Below are positions 24,740 to 33,636 of a DNA stretch of 64,000 bases, one piece after another. This DNA comes from Flavobacterium cupriresistens (lineage in GTDB: Bacteria > Bacteroidota > Bacteroidia > Flavobacteriales > Flavobacteriaceae): the NCBI RefSeq assembly GCF_020911925.1, contig NZ_CP087134.1:3286001-3350000 (forward strand). The letters are read 5' to 3'. Position numbers and translations under genes: made by a program. The notes under the pieces are model-generated. The model was not told where the DNA came from. It did no database searches and worked only from the letters and a program-made list of their open reading frames with translations. How positions within the stretch are numbered: the first letter of the stretch is position 1; each line of letters opens with the position of its first letter.

Positions 24740-25066
24740 TTATACTATCTGAGGCGGTTGCCAGATACTTCCGTAAAAATTAGAAGTAAGAATGGAATGG
24801 TAAGAGGATAAAGGTTTTTTAATAAGTAGTGTAGGCTTATTAAAAGAGAATGAAATAACAGGAGTTGTGCTTAGTATTTGCACAGCGCAACAATTACAGC
24901 TGCAAAATGGCGGACAAAGATCCGATCCTTTTTCGTGAGACTGATCATCAATTTGGCTTACTTTTTCTGTTGCAGGTGTAGTTGCATCAGTAGCTAGCGT
25001 ATCTGCACAAGGCAAAGACGATAGCACGATTAAGTAAACTGATAATATGATATTAATCCATTTCAC
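24740..25066 (-). CDS. Small secreted Cys-rich protein, DUF6660-like
   Basis: With the GTG start at 25066 the product is 108 residues. It has an N-terminal hydrophobic segment (KWINIILSVYLIVLSSLPC), an acidic/polar stretch, and a Cys cluster CPPFCSCNCC (residues about 56-65) that looks suited to metal binding. It resembles the small DUF6660 proteins that accompany Cus/Czc operons in Bacteroidota; that name is from memory and moderately certain. The frame continues upstream to 25213, but only through the tandem intergenic repeats, so I reject the longer form. It ends 94 bp before the czcA start on the same strand. Confidence 0.6.
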   Translation of the reverse strand: MKWINIILSVYLIVLSSLPCADTLATDATTPATEKVSQIDDQSHEKGSDLCPPFCSCNCCAVQILSTTPVISFSFNKPTLLIKKPLSSYHSILTSNFYGSIWQPPQIV

Positions 25067-25154
25067 GGGGTAAAAATAAGGATAAAATTTTGATGGTTTA
25101 TGAAAAAAATATATTTTTTGGCAGAAAAATAACATTTTTGTAGAATCTGTTTTT

Positions 25155-25580
25155 AACCGCAAAGTGCGCAAGGATTTACGCAAAGGACGCAAGGGCTTAT
25201 GCAAGGGACGCAAAGACCTTTTACCTATGTGTCAGGCTGACCGAAGTCGAAGTCCCCTTTTGTTCAACGAGCCTTCGACTTCGCTCAGGGTGACAATTGT
25301 ATGAAATAGTAAATGATTGTTGTTTTGTAAAAGTTGTTTAACCGCAAAGCACGCAAGGGCTTACGCAAGGACCGCAAAGACCTTTTTACCCTTGTGTCAG
25401 GCTGAGCGAAGTCGAAGCCCCCCTTTGTTCAACGAGCCTTCGACTTCGCTCAGGGTGACAATTGTATGAAATAGTAAATTGATTGTTGTTTTGTAAAAGT
25501 TGTTTAACCGCAAAACACGCAAGGGCCGCAAAGACCTTTTTACCCATCTGTCAGGCTGAGCGAAGCCGAAGCCCCCCTTT
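25155..25580. repeat. Tandem palindromic repeat array (2.5 copies)
   Basis: Three copies of a unit starting AACCGCAAAG (25155, 25340, 25506; spacing 185 and 166 bp) fill the gap between the Cys-rich gene and the AlkD-like gene. Copies 1 and 2 contain long inverted arms (copy 2: 25395-25417 and 25438-25460, 21 of 23 complementary; core CTGAGCGAAGTCGAAG), then a shared AT-rich tail. Copy 3 keeps only the left arm and stops at the AlkD stop codon. Small open frames inside the array are repeat artefacts. The 25067-25154 stretch shows no gene. Confidence 0.85.
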
Positions 25581-26678
25581 TTAAACCAATTCAAAAGACA
25601 ATGTCTCGCTTTCCGTCCCATTAATAATAATCGATAGCTCATGAACTCCGATATGAAAAACACGAGTGGTGATTATTTTAAAAGATTGATTTCTCTCTAC
25701 TTTAATTAATTCTTCCGGTGGATAGATTTTCTCGCTTATTTTAAAGACTTTTTTGGCTAAATGACCTTTTGCTTTTTTATAGTGAACGGCATATTCTAAT
25801 CGAACCGTTTTTGGGGCTTTATTATTGTTTTTTAAATGAAATTGAAACTGTAAGTAGTCTCCGATTTTTACAACAGGAGTTTTGATTTCAAAACCGGTAA
25901 GTTCAATATTAGTGCTTTCTAAGCTGTAATGACTCAATATTTCAGGATGGCCTTGTTTGAGCAAAGTTCTGCAACCGTGTTTGATAATTCCGTCGGTTTC
26001 TTTGCTGATTCCTTTCCATTTGTTGGCAATTTCAAGGACGATCTGCGGATTGTCTTTGACAATGTCATTCAGGTTATTGGCTACACTTCTGCGTACATAT
26101 TCGGAGGAGTCGTTTTTAAGATTTTCTAAAATAGGCAGTATAGAAACAGGGTCTTTTTTCAAGAACGGAATTGCCATTGCCCAAGGTAATCTCGAACGAC
26201 TTCCTTCGCTGGCCAATCGTCTGACATGATGATTTTCATGCAAAGACCATTTCACCATTTCAGCAATCATTTTTTCTTTGTATTTTAAAATAAAAGGACG
26301 AACGGCAAATTCACAACTAATGAATTGAGTGATGGAAACAAAGGCTTTCGTCGAAGTTTCAAAATCCTCCAAACCGTAAACTTCAATATAATCGGCAAAA
26401 AAGATAAAGGCCAGATTGCCGTCTGTAAATTTGTTTTTCTTTAAGTTTTCAATGATTTTATCAATTAAAGCAACCGCTTCCGCTAAATTTTCAGGCATAA
26501 ACTGATGAAAAACAATGGTGGTATGTTTCATGCGTTCTTTCCATTCTTTTTGGGCAAAATCACCTTCGTAAATGGTGGCTATGAATTTTTGTTTGTCAAA
26601 TGCCGGATGTACTTCGGCTACAGCCTGACTGAATTTTTCATAGAAAGCAACCGAATAAATGTCTTTAATTAATCCCAT
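25581..26678 (-). CDS. AlkD-like DNA-alkylation-repair (HEAT-repeat) protein with C-terminal beta domain
   Basis: This 365-residue cytoplasmic protein is HEAT-like and helical over residues 1 to ~250 (FIATIYEGDFAQKEWKERMKH, VRRLASEGSRSRLPWAM, SSEYVRRSVANNLNDIVKDNP). This matches the alkylation-repair HEAT family related to AlkC/AlkD. The last ~95 residues form a beta-sandwich-like domain (KIGDYLQFQFHLKNN, TVRLEYAVHYKKA, HIGVHELSIIINGTESETLSF). It may act as a DNA glycosylase, but catalytic residues cannot be fixed by eye. I chose the ATG at 26678. A -7 box (TATCTTTG, minus strand, 26699-26706) lies 20 bp upstream, inside the longer frame. Confidence 0.82.
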   Translation of the reverse strand: MGLIKDIYSVAFYEKFSQAVAEVHPAFDKQKFIATIYEGDFAQKEWKERMKHTTIVFHQFMPENLAEAVALIDKIIENLKKNKFTDGNLAFIFFADYIEVYGLEDFETSTKAFVSITQFISCEFAVRPFILKYKEKMIAEMVKWSLHENHHVRRLASEGSRSRLPWAMAIPFLKKDPVSILPILENLKNDSSEYVRRSVANNLNDIVKDNPQIVLEIANKWKGISKETDGIIKHGCRTLLKQGHPEILSHYSLESTNIELTGFEIKTPVVKIGDYLQFQFHLKNNNKAPKTVRLEYAVHYKKAKGHLAKKVFKISEKIYPPEELIKVERNQSFKIITTRVFHIGVHELSIIINGTESETLSFELV

Positions 26679-27081
26679 AATTTTGTTTGAATGAATTTCA
26701 AAGATATTTAATGTTGAGCGATTTTTTATCGATTTTCGTATTAAGTTTAGTCCGGTATTCAAGGTTTGGAAACCTGGTAAAAAGCCTTGGGAGTGATTAT
26801 TGTAATCATAACTAAGATGCATTCGGTGAGGCATTCTAAAGCAGAAAAGTAGCAGGAGATCTTTATGAGGCCTTAATTTTTTCTATTGGTTTTATGAAGA
26901 TTGTTTTCTAAGAAATGCTTTTTTGGACTATTGAAAATTGATTTTCAGAGGTATTGCAAGTTTTTACTATTTTTCTTTCAGGAATTTGCGTGAATTTTGT
27001 TGTTTTAAAATTTTTAGCGTTTGTTTCACTTTCAAATCCCCGAAATATGTCCTACTTTAGCATCTTATAAAATTTTAAAAA
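26679..27081. promoter_or_regulatory. Divergent spacer between AlkD-like gene and nadC
   Basis: This 403-bp AT-rich spacer holds the AlkD -7 box (26699-26706, minus strand). A near-match TACTTTAG (27053-27060) precedes nadC. I see no gene or strong hairpin. A minus-strand open frame reaching 26834 is an extension of AlkD that I reject. Confidence 0.45.
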
Positions 27082-27939
27082 ATGATTAGCGACGTACAAT
27101 TTCAAACCGAATTACAACTACTTATTAGTAACGCTATTAGAGAAGATGTAGGTACAGGCGACTATAGTTCGTTGGCTTGTATTCCTGAAGCCGCACATGG
27201 CCAGGCTAAGCTTTTGGTGAAAGATCAAGGGATTATTGCCGGTGTTGCATTGGCTAAAATGATTTTTGAATATGTAGATCCGGCATTAAAAATTAAAACT
27301 TTTATAGAAGATGGTACACATGTAGAATACGGAGATATTGTTTTTGAAGTTTCCGGAAGCTCTCAGTCCATTTTAAAATCAGAAAGAGTCGTTTTAAACA
27401 CCATGCAGCGTATGTCTGCAATTGCTACAAAAACGGGGCAATATGTGGCACTTTTAGAAGGAACAGGGGCTAAGATATTAGATACTCGTAAAACAACTCC
27501 AAATTTCAGAGTAGCCGAAAAATGGGCCGTAAAAATCGGAGGAGGTAAAAACCACCGATTTGCACTCTACGACATGGTAATGCTGAAAGACAATCATATC
27601 GATTTTGCAGGTGGAATTACACTTGCCATAAAGAAAACCAAAGACTATCTGAAGGCTAATAATTTAGATTTAAAGATCATTGTTGAGGCTAGAAATTTAG
27701 ATGAAATTCGTGAAATTTTGTTAAGCGAAGGCGTTTACAGAATTTTGATTGATAATTTTAATTATGAAGATACTAAAACCGCAGTGCAATTAATCGGTAC
27801 CAAATGCCAGACAGAATCTTCAGGAAATATCAACGAAAAAACCATTCGTGAATATGCTTTATGTGGTGTAAATTTCATCTCATCGGGTGCACTAACACAC
27901 TCTGTTTACAATATGGACCTGAGTCTAAAAGCTTTCTAG
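27082..27939 (+). CDS. nadC: Nicotinate-nucleotide pyrophosphorylase (carboxylating), quinolinate phosphoribosyltransferase
   Basis: The 285-residue enzyme converts quinolinate and PRPP to nicotinate mononucleotide in de novo NAD synthesis. Landmarks are REDVGTGDYSSLACIP, VLNTMQRMSAIATKTGQYV, ILDTRKTTPNFRVAEKWAVKIGG, NHRFALYDMVMLKDNHI, IIVEARNLDEI, RILIDNF and ISSGALTHSV. These cover the quinolinate and PRPP sites, and the length is standard. It is followed at 104 bp by a BrkB-type gene, through a short tandem-repeat spacer. Confidence 0.96.
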   Translation: MISDVQFQTELQLLISNAIREDVGTGDYSSLACIPEAAHGQAKLLVKDQGIIAGVALAKMIFEYVDPALKIKTFIEDGTHVEYGDIVFEVSGSSQSILKSERVVLNTMQRMSAIATKTGQYVALLEGTGAKILDTRKTTPNFRVAEKWAVKIGGGKNHRFALYDMVMLKDNHIDFAGGITLAIKKTKDYLKANNLDLKIIVEARNLDEIREILLSEGVYRILIDNFNYEDTKTAVQLIGTKCQTESSGNINEKTIREYALCGVNFISSGALTHSVYNMDLSLKAF

Positions 27940-27988
27940 CAGCGATCTGAATTGTAAATTATCAATTAAAGACAGAAAACAGGACCTC

Positions 27989-28034
27989 AAATCTAAAATC
28001 TAAAATCTAACCTCTACAATCAAAAATCTAAAAT
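27989..28034. repeat. Low-complexity AAATCTA tandem words
   Basis: Repeated AAATCTA/AAAATCTA words occupy most of the 104-bp gap between nadC and the BrkB-family gene. They resemble the short wordlike tandem spacers elsewhere in this window (12571-12634). Confidence 0.6.
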
Positions 28035-28043
28035 GATAAAAGT

Positions 28044-28964
28044 ATGTCTCAAGAGATAGAAGATCGGATTGAAAAAATTCCGGTATTGCGTTCTATAGTG
28101 CGGATTTTTAAGAGAATAAAATTGCCCTGGCTAGAGGGGTTTTCGTTATATGATTTATTGGAATTATATACTTTAGGGATTCTTGAAGGCGCATTTTCGT
28201 ATCATGCCAGTGCTGTTTCTTTCAGTTTTTTTATGGCCTTGTTTCCTTTTGCGTTGTTCATTTTAAACTTAATCCCTTTTATTCCGATCGAAGGATTTCA
28301 GGCCGATTTTTTACAATTTGTGCACCAGGGGGTTCCTCCAAATACTTATGATGCTATCAGTAAGATTATTAGTGATATTTTAAATAATAGTCATTCGGGT
28401 TTATTGTCTTCGGGATTTTTGCTTTCTATTTTTTTAATGGCAAATGGAATTAACGGGATTCTTAGTGGTTTTGAATCCTCTAAACATGTTTTTGATAAAC
28501 GTGGTTTTTTCAGACAATATCTGGTTGCATTAGCCATCTCGCTGATTATGACCATTATTTTGTTTGTAACGGTTGCAACGATTGTGGTCTTCGAGGTTTT
28601 TATCCAGAAAACAATTATTCAGGATGTGTTGAGTGATCGTATTCCGCTGATTATTTTAGGTCGTTATGTGTTTGTAATATTAATGATTCTGATAACATCT
28701 TCGGTATTATTGCGTTATGGTACTAAGCAATATAACAAAGTGCCATTTATTAGTATAGGGTCTGTTTTTACGACTGTCTTAATTGTTATATCTTCGTTCT
28801 TTTTTGGGATTTGGGTTATAAAATTCTCAAAATACAACGAACTTTATGGTTCTATTGGTACATTATTAATTCTAATGTTTTATATTTGGATAAACTGTAT
28901 GATACTGCTATTGGGGTTTGAATTGAATGCCACTATCAGAAAATTAAAACAAAAAAACAAATAA
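28044..28964 (+). CDS. YihY/BrkB-family inner-membrane protein
   Basis: This 306-residue polytopic protein has about six membrane helices and the family landmarks FSYHASAVSFSFFMALFPFALFILNLIPFIP, FLMANGINGILSGFE, FVILMILITSSVLLRYG and IGTLLILMFYIWINCMILLLGFELNA. The old name (tRNA-processing RNase BN) for this family is not correct, and its function remains uncertain. It starts the BrkB-DUF2147-metallo-beta-lactamase cluster, with DUF2147 following after 3 bp. Confidence 0.9.
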   Translation: MSQEIEDRIEKIPVLRSIVRIFKRIKLPWLEGFSLYDLLELYTLGILEGAFSYHASAVSFSFFMALFPFALFILNLIPFIPIEGFQADFLQFVHQGVPPNTYDAISKIISDILNNSHSGLLSSGFLLSIFLMANGINGILSGFESSKHVFDKRGFFRQYLVALAISLIMTIILFVTVATIVVFEVFIQKTIIQDVLSDRIPLIILGRYVFVILMILITSSVLLRYGTKQYNKVPFISIGSVFTTVLIVISSFFFGIWVIKFSKYNELYGSIGTLLILMFYIWINCMILLLGFELNATIRKLKQKNK

Positions 28965-28967
28965 ATT

Positions 28968-29399
28968 ATGAAAAATTGGATGTTAACGATTGGGGTGTTT
29001 TTTCTAACATTAGGTACAATTCAAAGCCAGACTGTTATTGGGAAATGGAAAACAATTGACGACGAAACAGGCGAGGCAAAATCAATTGTTGAGGTCTATG
29101 AGAAATCCGGAAAAGTATACGGTAAAATTGTAGAAATACTTCGTGCAGACCATAAGAAGGATGTATGTGTAAAGTGTGACGGTGCAGAAAAAAACAAGCC
29201 AATTTTAGGCATGATTATTATAAACGGTCTTAAAAAAGACGGTAGTGAATACAATGGCGGAACTATTTTAGATCCTACAACTGGTAAAAAATACAAATGT
29301 TATATCACTTTAGAATCTGTAGATAAACTAAAACTACGTGGTTATGTTGGACTTTCGATTATGGGAAGAACACAATATTGGTCACGAGTAAAAAACTAA
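28968..29399 (+). CDS. DUF2147 secreted protein
   Basis: The 143-residue protein has a signal peptide (about 1-20, ending IQSQ) and the DUF2147 core: IGKWKTIDDETGEAKSIVEVYEK, a Cys pair in DVCVKCDGAEKNKPILGM, GTILDPTTGKKYKCYITL and KLRGYVGLSIMGRTQYWSRV. Family members are periplasmic lipocalin-like proteins of unproven function. It lies 3 bp after the BrkB gene and 25 bp before the metallo-beta-lactamase, so all three are probably transcribed together. Confidence 0.92.
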   Translation: MKNWMLTIGVFFLTLGTIQSQTVIGKWKTIDDETGEAKSIVEVYEKSGKVYGKIVEILRADHKKDVCVKCDGAEKNKPILGMIIINGLKKDGSEYNGGTILDPTTGKKYKCYITLESVDKLKLRGYVGLSIMGRTQYWSRVKN

Positions 29400-29424
29400 A
29401 AAATCATTTTTTTAAATCGTAAAA

Positions 29425-30180
29425 ATGCGAAAATTAGGATCGATACTATTTTTCTTAACCATGCTGTCAAGCAGTTTTGGACAAACTAAGAATTCGTTAT
29501 TACCCATAAGTCATCTCACAGGTGACTTTTATGTTTATAAAACTTTTCATGATTATAAAGGAACGCTGATTTCTGCAAACGCCATGTATCTTGTAACAGA
29601 CGAAGGAGTTGTATTGTTTGATGCTCCTTGGGACAAAACGCAATTTCAGCCCTTGCTGGATAGTATAAAAGCAAGACATAACAAAAAAGTGATTATGTCT
29701 TTTGCGACACATTCTCACGATGACAGAGCCGGAGGGATAGAGTTCTACAGACAAAAAGGAATTAAAACCTATACCGGAAAAGCGACTGATGCTATTTTAA
29801 AGAAAGAGAACAAACCAAGAGCGGAATTTGTACTGCCAACTGATACTACATTTACGGTTGGGAAATATAAATTTGAGGTATATTATCCCGGAAAAGGCCA
29901 CGCACCGGACAATATTGTAGTTTGGTTTGCTAATGAAAAAGTGCTCTATGGTGGTTGTTTTGTGAAAAATGCTGCTGCGGAAGACTTAGGGTATTTGGGA
30001 GATTCTGACGTCAAAGAATGGGAAAAATCGATTAAGAAAGTACAAGCAAAATTTAAGAAACCGAAATATATTATTCCGGGGCATGAGGATTGGGCAGATA
30101 TACGCTCTCTGGATCATACGCTGGAGTTGGTCAATAAATATAATGCTGAAAAAGCCTCAGGCAAATCAGATAAGAAATAG
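29425..30180 (+). CDS. Subclass B1 metallo-beta-lactamase
   Basis: The 251-residue exported zinc hydrolase has a signal peptide (1-19, ending SSFG). All six zinc ligands of subclass B1 enzymes are present. The first site is His96, His98 and His159 (THSHDDRAGG, GKGHAPDN); the second is Asp100, Cys178 and His220 (GGCFVKN, PGHEDW). The GYLGDSDVKEWEKSIKKV region matches the BlaB/IND/JOHN-type enzymes intrinsic to flavobacteria. It would be predicted to hydrolyse beta-lactams including carbapenems, though activity cannot be read from sequence. It sits in ordinary chromosomal context with no mobile element near it. Confidence 0.93.
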   Translation: MRKLGSILFFLTMLSSSFGQTKNSLLPISHLTGDFYVYKTFHDYKGTLISANAMYLVTDEGVVLFDAPWDKTQFQPLLDSIKARHNKKVIMSFATHSHDDRAGGIEFYRQKGIKTYTGKATDAILKKENKPRAEFVLPTDTTFTVGKYKFEVYYPGKGHAPDNIVVWFANEKVLYGGCFVKNAAAEDLGYLGDSDVKEWEKSIKKVQAKFKKPKYIIPGHEDWADIRSLDHTLELVNKYNAEKASGKSDKK

Positions 30181-30307
30181 TTTGTAAATTCAGCTAAGAC
30201 GAAACACTCTCTGTTTTTTGTTATGGCTGAATAGATACTTGTGTTTAGAATAAAAAAATGTATAGAATAATTGAATCTGTAATTGTTCTGAAATCATATG
30301 AAAATCG

Positions 30308-32758
30308 ATGTATTTTATTGAAGTTATTTTACCGCTTTCCTTAGCTAAAACCTTTACATATAGGGTTTCTGAGGCAGAATTTCATTTTATTAAAAAAGGA
30401 ATGAGGGTAGCGGTGCCTTTTGGTAAAAGCAAAGTTTATACGGCACTGGTTCTCGATGTCCATGAAAATGCCCCGACTTTGTATGAAGCCAAAGAAATCC
30501 ACCAGATTTTAGATGAAAAACCTATTGCTACCGAAACGCAGATAAAACACTGGCTTTGGGTGGCAGATTATTATATGTGTGGTATTGGTGATGTGTACAG
30601 AGGTGCATTTCCGGGTGGACTACTGTTGGAAAGTGAAACAATTATTTCGCATAAAGCAGATGTTTCGGTTAATCAAAACGAACTTTCTGATGAGGAATTC
30701 CTGATCTATGAAGCTTTGCAGCAACAGAGTTCTTTGAAGGTTCAGGATATTATTTCGATTTTAAACAAAAAAAGTATTTTTCCGGTGCTTCAAAAAATGC
30801 TGGATAAAGACATCATCGTTTTAGAAGAAGAGATAAAAGAAGGGTACAAACCGAAGCTTGTTCGATATGTAAAATTACACAGTAAATATGAAACAGATGA
30901 AGGTTTAGGACAGCTACTGGAAGTGTTGAAGAGTGCAAATAAACAAAAAGAAGTAGTACTGGCTTATTTCCAGTTAACCGCATCAGAAAAGAAGCCGGTT
31001 ACCGTAAAAAAAATGATTGAAGTTTCACAGTCTACATCGACGATGGTGAAAACGCTCATTGAAAAAGAAATTTTTGAAGAATATTTTCTGCAACAAGATC
31101 GTGTTACGTATCAGGGAAAAGCTTCGGAGAATCAATTGCAGTTGAGTGAAGTTCAAAACAAGGCATTTACTGAGATTAAAGAAATTTTTGCCGAGAAAGA
31201 CGTTTGTCTGCTTCATGGTGTGACATCCAGCGGTAAAACAGAGATTTATATAAAATTGATTGAAGAGTATTTAGAACTCGGGAAACAGGTTTTGTATTTG
31301 TTGCCTGAAATTGCACTTACAACACAATTGGTTTCGCGGTTGAGATTTCATTTTGGCGATAAAATTGCTGTTTTTCATTCAAAGTACAGTAATAATGAAA
31401 GGGTAGAAGTCTGGAAGCAAACATTAGAAAATGCAGCTAAAGCACAGATTGTGATAGGAGCAAGGTCGGCTTTGTTTCTGCCGTTTGTCGATTTAGGTTT
31501 TCTAATTGTAGACGAAGAGCATGAGCAGACATTCAAACAAACAGACCCTGCGCCACGATATCATGCCAGAGATTCGGCTGTAGTGCTGGCTAATTTTCAT
31601 AAAGCCAAAGTGTTGTTGGGGTCAGCAACTCCAAGTATAGAAACCTATTTTAATACACAAGCCCAAAAATACGGTTTGGTATCCCTTACGGAGCGTTACA
31701 ATAATGTTCGAATGCCGGATATTGTTCTGGTTGACTTGAAAGACAAGCATTTCAGAAAAAGAATGACAGGGCATTTTAGTGATGTGCTGCTCGAAGAAAT
31801 ATCCGAAGCATTAATGTTGGGGGAACAGGTGATTTTATTTCAAAACAGACGTGGTTATTCGCCCGTAATAGAATGTCTTACTTGTGGGCATGTTCCGCAT
31901 TGCCAGCAGTGTGATGTAAGTCTGACGTATCATAAACATAAAAACCAGTTGCGTTGTCATTATTGTGGTTATGCAATTGCTAAACCCACACATTGTCATA
32001 GTTGTTCGAGTATTGATTTGACTACAAAAGGTTTTGGTACCGAACAAATTGAACAAGAATTGGGGTCTCTTTTTCCGAAAGCTAAAACCGGAAGAATGGA
32101 CCAGGATACCACCCGTGGTAAATTTGGTTTTGAAAAAATTATTGACTCTTTCAAGAATCGGGAAATTGATATTTTGGTAGGAACTCAAATGCTGGCCAAA
32201 GGTTTGGATTTTGACAATGTGAGTCTGGTTGGGATTATGAATGCAGATAATATGTTGCATCATCCGGATTTCAGAGCTTTCGAGCGCAGTTTTCAGATGA
32301 TGACGCAGGTTGCCGGAAGAGCCGGAAGAGCCGAAAAACAAGGGAAAGTGGTGATTCAAACCTATAATCCAAATCACAATACCATTCAGCAGGTAACGAC
32401 TAATAATTATATAGGTATGTATAAGGAACAATTATACGATCGTCAGATCTATAAATATCCGCCTTACTTTAGAATTATTAAGCTGACTTTGAAGCATCGC
32501 GATTTTGATAAATTAAAAGAAGGTTCAATGTGGTTGTATCAGGTATTGAGTCAAAACCTCAATATGCCTGTGCTTGGCCCTGAAGAACCTGCAATAAACA
32601 GAATAAGGAACGAATACATCAGAACGATCTTAATTAAAATTCCGCAAAATTTGCCTTTGGGAAGTACAAAAAAAACTATTCAGAAAATGCTGAATAGTTT
32701 TGAAGCGGTTGGACAATACCGACCTATTAAGGTGGTAATAAATGTCGATTTCTATTAA
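30308..32758 (+). CDS. priA: Primosomal protein N' (replication-restart helicase PriA)
   Basis: This 816-residue 3'-to-5' DNA helicase reloads the replisome at stalled forks. An N-terminal 3'-binding domain (FIEVILPLSLAKTFTYRV) and a winged-helix region precede the helicase core: Walker A GVTSSGKTE, DEEH box in IVDEEHEQTFKQ, GSATPSIETYF, QNRRGYSP and QVAGRAGRAEKQG. Paired zinc-binding cysteine motifs (CLTCGHVPHCQQCD and CHYCGYAI with CHSCSS) are intact. The stop lies 2 bp from the stop of the convergent response-regulator gene. The 127-bp gap upstream holds nothing recognisable. Confidence 0.96.
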   Translation: MYFIEVILPLSLAKTFTYRVSEAEFHFIKKGMRVAVPFGKSKVYTALVLDVHENAPTLYEAKEIHQILDEKPIATETQIKHWLWVADYYMCGIGDVYRGAFPGGLLLESETIISHKADVSVNQNELSDEEFLIYEALQQQSSLKVQDIISILNKKSIFPVLQKMLDKDIIVLEEEIKEGYKPKLVRYVKLHSKYETDEGLGQLLEVLKSANKQKEVVLAYFQLTASEKKPVTVKKMIEVSQSTSTMVKTLIEKEIFEEYFLQQDRVTYQGKASENQLQLSEVQNKAFTEIKEIFAEKDVCLLHGVTSSGKTEIYIKLIEEYLELGKQVLYLLPEIALTTQLVSRLRFHFGDKIAVFHSKYSNNERVEVWKQTLENAAKAQIVIGARSALFLPFVDLGFLIVDEEHEQTFKQTDPAPRYHARDSAVVLANFHKAKVLLGSATPSIETYFNTQAQKYGLVSLTERYNNVRMPDIVLVDLKDKHFRKRMTGHFSDVLLEEISEALMLGEQVILFQNRRGYSPVIECLTCGHVPHCQQCDVSLTYHKHKNQLRCHYCGYAIAKPTHCHSCSSIDLTTKGFGTEQIEQELGSLFPKAKTGRMDQDTTRGKFGFEKIIDSFKNREIDILVGTQMLAKGLDFDNVSLVGIMNADNMLHHPDFRAFERSFQMMTQVAGRAGRAEKQGKVVIQTYNPNHNTIQQVTTNNYIGMYKEQLYDRQIYKYPPYFRIIKLTLKHRDFDKLKEGSMWLYQVLSQNLNMPVLGPEEPAINRIRNEYIRTILIKIPQNLPLGSTKKTIQKMLNSFEAVGQYRPIKVVINVDFY

Positions 32759-32760
32759 AA

Positions 32761-33459
32761 TTAAGACGAAGTAGAAAGAGCTTTCACTAAGTCTTCTTTT
32801 TTGTTTCTGCTTAAAGGTATTTTTGTGATTCCTATTTCTGCAAATTTGCTGTTAAATCGTTCTACTTTATCGATATTGATGATATAAGACTTGTGTACAC
32901 GAATAAACTTGTCTTTTGATAAATCATTCTCAAAAGATTTCATTGTAGAAAGAACCAAATTGCTGTCGTCTTCGGTTACTACTCTTACGTAGTCTCCAAA
33001 AGCTTCAATCCATTTGATTTTCGCAGTAAAAATTTTAAGTTTCTTAAGATTACTTTTGATGAAAATATGTTCACCTTCTTCTTCTTTTACTTCTTTTTTA
33101 AGCAGATGCATGTCAATGGCTCTTTTTACGGAAGCATTAAAACGGTCTACGGCAATAGGTTTTTGAAGATAATCGGTAGCGTCATAATCAAAAGCTTTCA
33201 AAGCATATTCAGCTTTAGAAGTAATGAATATAATCTGCGGCTTGGACTTTAGTCCGTCAAGGAAGTCAAAACCGTTAATAACAGGCATTTCAATATCAAG
33301 GAATATTAAATCTATATTATTTAAAGAGATACAACTTTTGGCTTCAATCGCATTCGAGAAGTCACCGATTAAATGCAAACCTGGGTGATTATTGACTAGT
33401 TTGGCGATAATGGTTCTTTGTATAGAACTATCATCTACAACAACACAGTTTAGTTTCAT
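32761..33459 (-). CDS. LytTR-type response regulator
   Basis: The 232-residue protein has a receiver domain (residues 1 to ~120) with the acidic pocket VVVDDSS, phosphoacceptor Asp55 in LIFLDIEMP, IFITSKAEYALKAFDYDATDYLQKPI and its Lys. A LytTR DNA-binding domain follows (KWIEAFGDYVRVVT, FIRVHKSYIINIDKVERF, IPLSRNKKEDL). Such regulators usually pair with a 5TM/His-kinase, but none is encoded nearby, so it is an orphan here. I chose the ATG at 33459; the upstream in-frame TTG (33468) lies within a TAAATTTG -7-like box. It is convergent with priA, 2 bp apart. Confidence 0.92.
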   Translation of the reverse strand: MKLNCVVVDDSSIQRTIIAKLVNNHPGLHLIGDFSNAIEAKSCISLNNIDLIFLDIEMPVINGFDFLDGLKSKPQIIFITSKAEYALKAFDYDATDYLQKPIAVDRFNASVKRAIDMHLLKKEVKEEEGEHIFIKSNLKKLKIFTAKIKWIEAFGDYVRVVTEDDSNLVLSTMKSFENDLSKDKFIRVHKSYIINIDKVERFNSKFAEIGITKIPLSRNKKEDLVKALSTSS

Positions 33460-33575
33460 AACATTCAAATTTAGAATAAATTCAGGATAGCAGTAGTAAA
33501 TATATTATTATTTTAGTAAAAAAACTAAATTTAGATTTTATTTTTTGCTTTACAACGAATAAACGTAAAAAAGTG

Positions 33576-33605
33576 TTGGATATATAAATAAAATGTCTAC
33601 TTTTG
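33576..33605 (+). promoter_or_regulatory. Strong flavobacterial promoter of the S6-S18-L9 operon
   Basis: TTG (33576-33578), a 19-bp spacer and TACTTTTG (33598-33605) match the Bacteroidota consensus exactly. The box is 31 bp upstream of the rpsF ATG, giving a leader of roughly 25 nt. Confidence 0.8.
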
Positions 33606-33636
33606 CACCCAATTTTAACAAATAAATATTGTATTT

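Noticed and set aside
25397..25663. 88-codon minus-strand frame over the tandem repeats
   Set aside because: It runs through repeat arms and into the AlkD coding frame on the same strand out of phase; this is a known type of repeat artefact.
31835..32431. 198-codon frame antisense to priA
   Set aside because: It lies opposite the helicase core of priA, whose motifs are intact. The reverse frame has no recognisable domain.
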